A stretch of 64,000 nt of DNA, from NCBI GenBank assembly GCA_963971285.1, contig OZ020246.1:13809217-13873216 (forward strand). The letters are read 5' to 3'. This DNA comes from Astropecten irregularis (Eukaryota; Echinodermata; Asteroidea; Paxillosida; Astropectinidae). Made by a program: the position numbers and the translations under genes. Under the pieces are notes generated by a model. It saw only the letters and a program-made list of their open reading frames with translations, was not told the origin of the DNA and searched no databases. Shown here piece by piece: positions 55,901 through 64,000 of the stretch; within the stretch, counting starts at the first letter, position 1, and each line of letters opens with the position of its first letter.

Positions 55901-56599
55901 TGGTACATACACCGATGCACTGTGAGAAATCCCTTACCACAGCTTGATAAATGGATCATTATACCTACACACACACACACATGACACAGTGCATTGAATG
56001 TAGCCAATTCTCCCTAGGAAATGGGGCTTGAACAATTTGACAATAATTGGATGATTTGCTTGCTTAGTGAGCCTTGGCTTCTGATCTACTTGTATGTACG
56101 TCAATACAATAGGTGATCGTGTACACTGTACACTCAGCGTGCATAGAATAGAAAGAATCACGTCACTGTGATATTCATGCATATTGCATTTCGGTCAATA
56201 TAGGGTTATGAATTAATGATTAGTGATCGAAATAGTGAGATATTATTACCATTGGAATTCTGTTTGCCTCATTTTTTAGTTTACAAATATTGAATATCAA
56301 ATGTGCATGTATCCTATTACAGGGATGTGAAACTTCAGATTTAAATCTGAATTCTTGTTTAGTTTTTGTTTAGATTTTAACTCAAAATTTCAGCATATTT
56401 GTACACCTGCTCTGTACAAAAGAATACAAACTTTCAGATTTTTATGTGGTGTTTTCAGATTTTGTGTGTGTGTGGCCACTCACATATCCCTGCTTATTAA
56501 ATTCAGCTAGAGTAATGGAATAAGACACCTAAACAGTCTTTAAATTTGGAATCAAAATTAACTATCACTTTTGTGCGAAAAACATATGGGCGATTCTTC

Positions 56600-58475
56600 G
56601 GTAACGGAATTACGCCCATTTGTCACTTTGTCAGGGATTATTCTTTCCCGAGAAAATATGTTCTATGCTAGACAACTAATCTAAACATGGAAAGGGAGCC
56701 AAGGACCAATAGGATTGATTGACCACTAAAAAAAAAAAATTCCCACAAGATTACCCTTTAAGGGGCGGAGCTTAATATCGGTAACGGAATTACGGACCGA
56801 GGACAAGCATATTTGAGTTCTTGCATAAATTGATAAAACCCTCTGAAGTTCTGAAATTTTAAAATTGGACACTACCTGTTATTTGTAGAGTTCAGGGGTG
56901 TTGTTAACTACAATGCAGAGCAAAGTTGAAAAAATAATCACTCTTTTCATAATTTGCATTTGAATCACGGTAACGGAATTACGGCTGGGCGGTAACGGAA
57001 TTACGCCATAGTGTTTATACAGTAAACGCAATACATAACATTAAATTCAACATTAACTAATCACAATACAAATTTTAGAAGTTTATAAAATGGCACTGGG
57101 GAAAGCTATTTGTACATAATAGGCTAGGTGAAAATTAACAGATCAAAATGTAATTTTAGGCCTAAACATGTATGTCTTGGCTTTGCTTTTTAGGTCAAAG
57201 GTCAAGGTGAAATGCAGTCAAGTGATGACTGCATTGCTGGTACAATTGCTGGTTTACAAATTTTAAATTTTGCCCAATTAATAGACTAACACATTGAGCC
57301 CCACTCTTTACATATTGACCAATTGCAGGATTGCCTACATCACCACTATATAGTTTGAGAATTTTACCCTGGCTGACTTTTGGTAGCATTAGGCCTAATA
57401 TAAGGATGGGCTTAATGGATTGATCTGTTGTAATCTTGCAAATGAAAACAAAATTGTCAAAATTAATAAGACTGCCTCTAATGTGTCCTGGCCTTAAATG
57501 GAAATATTTCAAATGCATGAACTGCATACTGTATGTTTCAAATTTGCTTGGTTCTTGGTCATATCTTGTTACATTCTGTGGTTTGTTCCATGTAAAAAAA
57601 TGTATTATACAATGTACATAATTAATAACCACGCAAATGGAATGTTGTTGTAGTATGTTTCAAGCTTAAGGATTTGCATAATTTATACTTTCAGAAAACA
57701 GCATTTTATCAAATTGCACAGAATTCTAAAAATGTCAGATGGATCAGCAAGCAGAGATGGCAACCTACATTATGCCCACAAAAAGAGTAGTCCTACAGTG
57801 TACTTGTACCCGACAGAGTAACCGTATTTTTCGAAGCAAAAATAGTATTTACCTGAAAATGCAGCTGAATTGAGAGAGAAAAGTGTACTTGGAATAGTTG
57901 TACACATGGGAAATGCTCTAAACTGTGCAATTTAGAACATTTTAAGAGTCATAAATGTGTTTTTCCACCAGAAATCATACTTTACTCTGAAAAATTACAA
58001 TAGCTCAACGTGCAAAATACTTTCAAACTGTACTGGTTGGCATCTCTGAAAAGAAAAATGTAACAAGACTGTACCAATCTGTGGATAAAAACACCAGTTA
58101 CCATGGTTACTGGATGTTGTAGATTGAGAGATGTGTCTAGATCCATTTGGGGTTCAGGTAGGATCAATGTGATGGTTGCTGTCACAATTAAATGCAACAT
58201 CTTCATGCTCTGGCCACGTATACTTAAACTGCGTGTTATATATATATGGAAATGTATACACTTTGTGCATGCGTAATTCCGTTACCGTAATTCCGTTACC
58301 ATTTCGTAATTCCGTTACCACTTGGAAAAATGCCAAGAAATTAATTTTTTTAAGTTTTAATTTTTCATTCATGTTTATAGTAGGGCCCTTCTTAACATCC
58401 ACGATTTCAAGAAAATAAATCCAGAAAGTCTAGGAAATAAGTAACTTTTGCCATTTTTTCGGTAACGGAATTACG
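56600..58475. mobile_element. Element with eight GGTAACGGAATTACG motifs
   Basis: The 15-mer GGTAACGGAATTACG occurs in + orientation at 56600, 56780, 56969, 56991 and 58461, and in - orientation at 58272, 58286 (sharing one base) and 58305. Such repeated subterminal motifs in opposite orientation toward the two ends are typical of transposase-binding sites of DNA transposons. No transposase recognised; a minus-strand ORF of 145 codons (57195-57632) has no known motif. Confidence 0.6.
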
Positions 58476-58853
58476 TGCTAAAATTGATATTTTTAAATTG
58501 AGGCCTACACTATATATATAAATATATATATATTTATAATATATGTTTTTATGACCCCCAGTAATGTTGCTAACATGTAACATTATAAAATAAATCAAAC
58601 CTTTTCCCTGTAACTCAGAAGGTCAATATACTCAAAAAATATTTTTTTTACCAAATCTGCACGTTTTTTATCATAAATTGCAAAAAACACTGTTTTTACC
58701 TCAAATTTACATTTTTTGGCAATTTCGTTTTTTGATCTGAATTCCCCATCTAATTGTGATCTGGAATAAGTACAAAAAAGGTTCAATATGTACAGATTTA
58801 ATTTTGACATTTTTTCCTCTCCCATGGAGAATTGCCCACATAAGGAAAATATC

Positions 58854-59220
58854 AAAGGTAGTATCATACTTTGGTAGGAAATAGAAACAGAAATATTCAC
58901 AGATTTACCTATAACTTACAGGGTATGAAGATGGTGATGGTAGAAACATACCGTTAGCATTTTTCTGCCTGAAATGGTGTATTTATCCAGAAAGTAAAAC
59001 CAAACACCAAAAAACATTTTTGTTCTTGGCAAGATCAAAAATACTGTTTTATAAGAAAAATTGATATGTGGATCGGTTTGAGTTGGGTTTTTCGCTATTT
59101 TCTCGTGACTCAGATGTCCGATTGAGCTCAAATTTTCACAGGTTTATTATTTCATGTTCATGTTTGATCAGACAAAGTGTGGGTGCTGTTCGGTGACCTT
59201 TTTACCAATCATGTATTATA
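58854..59220 (+). mobile_element. TTAAAGG MITE, B-like, right end diverged
   Basis: TCAAAGGTAGTATCATACTT TGGTAGG and the family core to ATACTG; then GATCGGTTTGAGTTGGG and a B-type tail (CACAGGTTTATTATTTCATG, GACCTTTTTACCAATCATG). Confidence 0.75.
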
Positions 59221-59375
59221 CCAAATTAACAATTGTTTCCGAGACCCATGTTTGTAATGAAAGAAACAGAAACAAAAGTGTACAAGTTTTCCCAATAATC
59301 AGTCTTTTTTTCTCTTTTGTGTGCTGCTACCCTCCCCCACCCCTCTTCCTCCCTTCCCCCTACCCTCCTGAAAAG

Positions 59376-59568
59376 GTTCAATCATCTGCTTCTCTTCTTG
59401 GGCATGACCGCCTCGGCCACCCGAGAGATGAAGATCACCGAGTTCTGTAAGATTATTAGCGAGTTTGCCTTGGAGTATCGTACCACACGGGAGCGTGTCC
59501 TGGAACAGGAGAAGAAGAAAGCCAACCATCGGATGAGGGCTTTGACAAGAGGCAAGATGATCACCGAG
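59376..59568 (+). CDS. FHOD3: FHOD exon 25, end of FH2 (64 codons)
   Basis: Acceptor AG at 59374-59375 following a C/T tract of about 50 bp; donor GTAGGT at 59569; starts with the third base of a split Arg codon, ends phase 0. Encodes FNHLLLFLGMTASATREMKI, then EFCKIISEFALEYRTTRERV and a basic tail ANHRMRALTRGKMITE. This matches the FH2 C-terminus and post-region of FHOD (RTTRERVL, RANHR, RGKMIT). It lies 6 kb from exon 24. Confidence 0.96.
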
Positions 59569-59988
59569 GTAGGTCTCTTCCTTTTTTCATCGGAGTGGGG
59601 GTGGTGCGCTACAACACGTAGTCCGTCGCGTCATCACAGGCTTTTTCTCTGGCCGTTCAGGCTCTGTATCTCTTTTGGAGCTCTTATAAACCGGGTCAAT
59701 GTTTCCCCCGTCCGCTTTCCTCTTCTTTTTTTTTTGGTCCCCTCGGGAGGAATGTCAGTTCCTATCTACGGCTCCAATCGAGAATTTCCTTTATTTCGGT
59801 CCTTAACCTCAAGTGGCTCTTAGCCTCGCTGACGGCCAGTTTCCCATTAAAGAAATGGAAGAATAGAAGGATCTTAACGACACAAGGACACGACACCCAA
59901 TTCATGCCAGCTAGCCCGGCGCTCAGTAGTAGATCACTTCAGTTCATCTTCGATGTATTTATTATCTGCACATTCCTCTTTTATAACA

Positions 59989-60356
59989 TTAAAGGTATTA
60001 TCATACTTTGGTATTTACCAAAGAAATACAGATTCATGGGCAAAAATACCAAGACAGATACAGTAACAGTCATCTGTGAAAATTTCAGTCCCATACGGTG
60101 CCCACTTTTTTGAGAAAACAGTGAAAAACAGCCACGGTATTTCTTAAGTCTTTTCTCTTTTATTTTTGATCTTTTAAAAGATCAAAAAGATTTTCGGTCG
60201 TTGTTTGACTAATTTCTGGATAAATACACCATTTCAGGCGGAACAATTTTAACGGTATGTTTCTACCACCACCATCTTCATACCCTGTATAAGTTATACG
60301 TAAATCTGTGAACATTTTTGTTTTGGTTTCTTACCAAAGTATGATACTACCTTTAA
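59989..60356 (-). mobile_element. TTAAAGG MITE, A type, minus orientation
   Basis: TTAAAGGTATTATCATACTT TGGT to ACCAAAGTATGATACTACCT TTAA, intact. Confidence 0.92.
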
Positions 60357-60649
60357 TTGTGAAGGAGTACCAAGCTATAATATTCCCATTGGCTCGCTGC
60401 AGCACTTGTTAACGAGTTATAAAATAGAACCGGACTAGGATGCAAAATTTCTTAAGAGCTCTAAAGACGGGGTGACAGTTTCTATGAATTGATGTATGTA
60501 ATGTTTAATACACTGCATTAAGCTGTACTGCATTCAGTGCATTGTGGTTTGATATCCCTTGGGCTATGCACAGTGAATGCCACATTATAGATCCATTCAC
60601 TAGTGTGTTGAAGAGTATTAACCATATACATGTAGAACATGTATACGGT

Positions 60650-60964
60650 TTAAAGGTAGTATCATATTTTGGTAAGAAACCAAAGATTTATGTATAACTT
60701 TCAGGGTATGAAGATGGTGCTGGTAGAAACCTACCGTAAAAATTGTTCCGCCTGAAATGGTGTATTTATCCAGAAATGAGTCAAACAACGACCGAAACTC
60801 TTTTGGATCTTTTAAAAGATCAAAAATAAAAGAGAAAAGACTTAAGAAATACTGTGGTTGTTTTTCTCTGTTTTCTCAAAAAGTTTTCTCAAATCTGTCT
60901 TGATATTTTTGCTCATGAATCTGTATTTCTTTGACAAAAACCAAAGTATGATACTACCTTTAAG
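60650..60964 (+). mobile_element. TTAAAGG MITE, A type, internally deleted
   Basis: TTAAAGGTAGTATCATATTT TGG to CAAAGTATGATACTACCTTT AAGG; lacks ACAGAAATGTTCAC and part of the GTGGGCACC segment. Confidence 0.9.
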
Positions 60965-61040
60965 GCAGTATAAAAACCAGTATCATGAACCAACTTCAGC
61001 TTTGATTTTCAAGGGGAAATGGCTGGCCTTGAAGGCCAAC

Positions 61041-61590
61041 TTACTTTGGCAAAGTTGATAGAACAGCTTGCGGTCTATTCATAATTTGATTTGTCATGGA
61101 ATAAAAACAAACCTGTGAAATGTTCAGCTCAACTGATCATTGGAAACAGTAGAAAACAGCGAAAACCCGTTGCAATCGTTTATTTGCGAAATTATGAGGT
61201 AATTGTAATTGTGAAGTTTTGATCTTAAAGGTCAAAACTGTCTTTTGTATTTTGTTAACAGATTTACGTATAACTTACAGAGTATAAAGATGGACCTTGT
61301 GCAAACATACCGTTAAAAAAGTTTCGCCCGAAAATGCTGTATTTATCCAGAAATTAGTAAAACAAAAGACCAAGAACAGGTCTTAATTCCCAGATCAAAT
61401 CCTAACAATCACAATTACCTCACAATTTTGCGTAACAATTGCAACGGTTTTCTGCTATTTTCCATGTTTCCAATGATCGATTGAGCCGATATTTTCACAG
61501 GTTTGTTTTTATTTCATGACAAATCAAATTATGAACAAACCGCATCAGCTGTTCTATCAACTTTACCAAAGTATGATAGTACCTTTAAGT
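61041..61590. mobile_element. Back-to-back B-type TTAAAGG MITEs (foldback composite)
   Basis: 61041-61240 is a minus B half (TGATAGAACAGCTTGCGGTC, ATTTGTCATGGAATAAAAAC), joined near 61240 to a plus B copy (ACAGATTTACGTATAACTTA ... CTATCAACTTTACCAAAGTA TGATAGTACCTTTAA). Same arrangement as 51260-51868. Confidence 0.8.
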
Positions 61591-62364
61591 CATTGATAGC
61601 ATTTGAATTTTAACATACAGTTCATCTTGAGCAAATAATGATATCAAATAAATAATAGGATTTTTCATACACAGACCGTTTCCGAGTCGACGGAAATATC
61701 AGCGGCGAAATATTTATCTTTGGTCACATTATTGCTCGGAAAGGCTCAAGCCCTTTCAACTCCCTCTAGAATAAGCAATCCCTGACTATTCATATAATCA
61801 CTTCACAATGGTATTTAGAAGGTCAAAAAATAACCCTCTCTAGCGGTGTGTTGTGTTTTTTGTGCGAGTACAATTTTTTTTCCTCGGTAATTATTGACAT
61901 TGTTTCCCTCGTGATCACATCAGTAGGCCTATGCTAAGATTGCCCGTGGTGCTATTCAGGACGATGTGTCGATAAATCAGACCCCAATGGACAATTTCCT
62001 TTCGTCCGTTTTTGCGGACGGCATTTGTTGCCAAAAAAAGCACATCGTCCGTCCTCTCTGGCAAGCATATTTATTTAATAATCCTATAAGGCCAGAACAA
62101 TGAGATCACGCAGGTCATTTGGGGTTTACATTAAGGGGTCTGGGAAAAAAAACCTTGAGGACAGTGCACTGTCAGGACGGGCACGCAAAACAAAGGTGTG
62201 ATTATGTGATTCTCAGCTGTGTGCAAACGTTTAAATAAAAACTGTTAAGTGCATCCCAAGGAAAAGAACGATTGGAACCACAATAGCTGTAAAAGTACAA
62301 AGTGTTTTTTTTAATAGAGCTGTGCGTCTTAAAACAGCCTGAGGACAAATCAAATTAAATGTAT
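61591..62364. other. Intron 25 part: nothing recognised
   Basis: Unique sequence with CGTCCG words near 61960-62055 (TTTCGTCCGTTTTTGCGGAC, CATCGTCCGTCCTC); no ORF or family assigned. Confidence 0.5.
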
Positions 62365-62515
62365 TTAAAATATGCTTGGAGTTAGGAGGGCCTTAACTCG
62401 TTTTGATCCTAGCAGGATCTTTATCGAAGGCTCAGTTTATTACTTGTAAGTCCTACGATTGATATTATCAATATCTGTCAATCGTAGGACTTACAAGTAA
62501 TAAACTGTTACCATG
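62365..62515. mobile_element. Palindromic 'AGGAGGGCC' element, copy 4, interrupted by a hairpin
   Basis: CTTGGAGTTAGGAGGGCCTT, TTTTGATCCTAGCAGGATCT TTATCG, followed by the hairpin TTTATTACTTGTAAGTCCTA CGATTGA / TCAATCGTAGGACTTACAAG TAATAAA. Confidence 0.7.
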
Positions 62516-62554
62516 AGTTTCAGTTTGGTGATATCGATCAACCCCTTGGACCTT

Positions 62555-62822
62555 TGTCAAATCTCCGCTCCGGTTTCCGCTCCAGCCCCGGCTGCAGCTC
62601 TGGCTCCGGCTCTGGCTCCGGCTCCAGCTCCGGATCCGGCTCCATTTTATGAATCCGCTCTATTCTAAAATTATGGTTTTCAAAATAGAGGCTTTTTGGT
62701 TGCGGTTCGGAAGTAAATACTCTGGTTTGAAAAGGAAAACAGAGCTTCAGCTTCAATGAAAAATCACAACCTATCTTTTCAGCGTATGGATAATAGAGAC
62801 ATAGCCGGAGCCGAGCTTTGAG
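62555..62822. mobile_element. Hexamer-TIR MITE with GGCTCC variants
   Basis: TTTGTCAAATCTCCGCTCCG, a run of CTCCGG/CTCTGG hexamers (62575-62645), core GGTTGCGGTTCGGAAGTA, right end GCCGAGCTTTGAGAAATG. Minus-strand frames read (Glu-Pro)n from the repeat. Confidence 0.87.
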
Positions 62823-63001
62823 AAATGCTCCTTGTCCAGGAAAAGCATCTGTTAACCGCTTTACCCTTTGATGAACAGCTTTTAAAAACAAACAAACATG
62901 GCTGTGGCGTGAAGACTAGTGCCCTGACCCAGTCACACACAATCAGAGTCACCATCTTACCTAGTGTGCTGACTATTCCTCTCCACCATTTGTTTACACA
63001 G

Positions 63002-63125
63002 AATCTGACCCTCAGTCAAGACAAGGAGGAGGATGCCAAGTTGAAGGCCCTCCTCAAGAACCACGTTGGCTCCGCCCCCGGTGATGAAGCTCTAAAGGCA
63101 CGCAAGAGGAACCGGCCGAACCTGG
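63002..63125 (+). CDS. FHOD3: FHOD exon 26, start of the C-terminal tail (41 codons)
   Basis: Acceptor AG at 63000-63001 (TTTACACAG), donor GTAAGT at 63126; phase 0 in, phase 1 out. Encodes NLTLSQDKEEDAKLKALLKN, then HVGSAPGDEALKARKRNRPN. FHODs have an E..MKAVL-type helix here, between FH2 and the C-terminal autoinhibitory region. The next exon lies outside the window. A satellite array starts about 50 bp beyond the donor. Confidence 0.9.
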
Positions 63126-63175
63126 GTAAGTTATTAAAGATCAAATTCTCCACAATGCATAACCTCCCTGTAGTA

Positions 63176-64000
63176 CCCGACCGAAACAGGTGGAGAAGTG
63201 TAATAGACCGTTGCCGCTTTGCTCTGAAACCCCGGCCACCTTAAAAATGCCTTGTGTTTGACCAAGGTAATGGATGACTACGACTCCAATTGGTCAATGC
63301 AAATAGTTTGATTGACAGGCTCCATATGTAGTACTGAAACAGGTGGAAAAGTGTAATAGACCGTTGCCGCTTAGCTCTGAAGCCCAGCCTACCTTGTTAG
63401 CAAATGCCACGTGTTTTACATAATGCATGTGACCGAGTTTGACCGAGGTAATGGATGACAACGACTCCAATTGGTCAATGCAAATAGTTTGATTGACAGG
63501 CTCCATGTCGTACTGAAACAGTTGGAAAAGTGTAATAGACCGTTGCGGCTTTGCTCTGAAATCCCGGCCACCTTAACAATGCCATGTTTTTTACATACCG
63601 TGTATGACCGAGTTTGACCGAGTTAATGGACGACGACGACTCCAATCGGTCAGTGCATAGAGTTTGATTGACAGACTCCATGTCGTACTGAAACAGGTGG
63701 AGAAGTGTAATAGACCGTTGCGGCTTTGCTCTGAAACCCAGCCCACCTTATCAGCAAATGCCACGTGTTTTACATACTGTGTATGACCGAGTTTGACCGA
63801 GGTAATGGACGACAACGACTCCAATTGGTCAATGCAAATAGTTTGATTGACAGGCTCCATGTCGTACTGAAATAGGTGGAAAAGTGTAATAGACCGTTGC
63901 GGCTTTGCTCTGAAACCCAACCCACAATGCCACGTGTTTTACATACTGCATGTGACCGAGTTTGACCGAGGTAATGGACGACAACGACTCCAATTGGTCA
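63176..64000 (+). repeat. Tandem satellite, about 175-bp unit, runs off the window
   Basis: At least 4.7 units. Landmarks in each: GAAACAGGTGGAAAAGTGTA, ATAGACCGTTGC, GCTTTGCTCTGAAACCC, AATGCCACGTGTTTTACATA, GACCGAGTTTGACCGAGGTA, CGACTCCAATTGGTCAATGC, TTGATTGACAGGCTCCATGT. The first unit is shortened. Repetitive minus-strand ORFs here are artefacts of the array. Confidence 0.92.

Noticed and set aside
59579-59823. Extension of exon 25 to 59823
   Set aside because: The open frame past 59568 loses similarity to FHOD exactly at a GTAGGT donor, and vertebrate FHOD has its KMIT junction at the same place.
63291-63920. Minus-strand ORFs with repeated ACQSNYLH-like strings
   Set aside because: Caused by the satellite array; the similarity among them mirrors the DNA repeat.

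Overview
The window is a piece of an animal nuclear genome carrying one large, intron-rich gene on the + strand: a FHOD-family formin (FH1/FH2 domain-containing protein, FHOD3-like). I assembled 26 coding exons, 4,134 nt in all, between positions 770 and 63125. All splice junctions are AG/GT and the reading frame stays open across every join. The 5' part (GBD/FH3 region) and the 3' end (the C-terminal autoregulatory region) lie outside the window. A single FHOD gene, AT-rich introns and a dense load of short palindromic transposons suggest an invertebrate deuterostome, perhaps an echinoderm. That placement is inference; no marker gene proves it.

Layout: (1) 770-33318 is the linker between the missing N-terminal domains and the coiled-coil/FH1 region. 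It consists of 16 exons, mostly 48-90 nt, encoding Ser/Thr/Pro/Lys-rich low-complexity protein; two larger ones are at 8381-8773 and 19482-19751. Every intron from 829 to 37427 is phase 1, so each exon between them is a multiple of three and could be skipped without breaking the frame. (2) Inside this linker a two-exon block (exons 10695-10763 and 12722-12775) has been duplicated in tandem (14449-14517 and 18118-18171). The coding copies are nearly identical while the introns have diverged and taken up different transposons. (3) 36241-36540 encodes a highly charged helical segment, and 37428-38566 encodes an acidic stretch, the FH1 proline tract and the start of FH2. (4) 42503-59568 holds seven exons completing FH2. 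(5) 63002-63125 is the start of the post-FH2 tail. A tandem satellite follows and runs off the window end.

The non-coding 93 percent is dominated by repeats. The main families are: a family of about 18 miniature elements with termini beginning TTAAAGG; a roughly 200-500 bp element whose inverted ends carry GAGCCT hexamers that have expanded to long microsatellites; tRNA-derived SINEs; many palindromic MITEs present once or a few times; a palindromic 'AGGAGGGCCTGA' element, part of which has become a tandem array at 30.64-31.56 kb; an element with eight copies of GGTAACGGAATTACG; and a LINE 3' remnant. I found no second convincing protein-coding gene, no CRISPR array and no bacterial-type operon.
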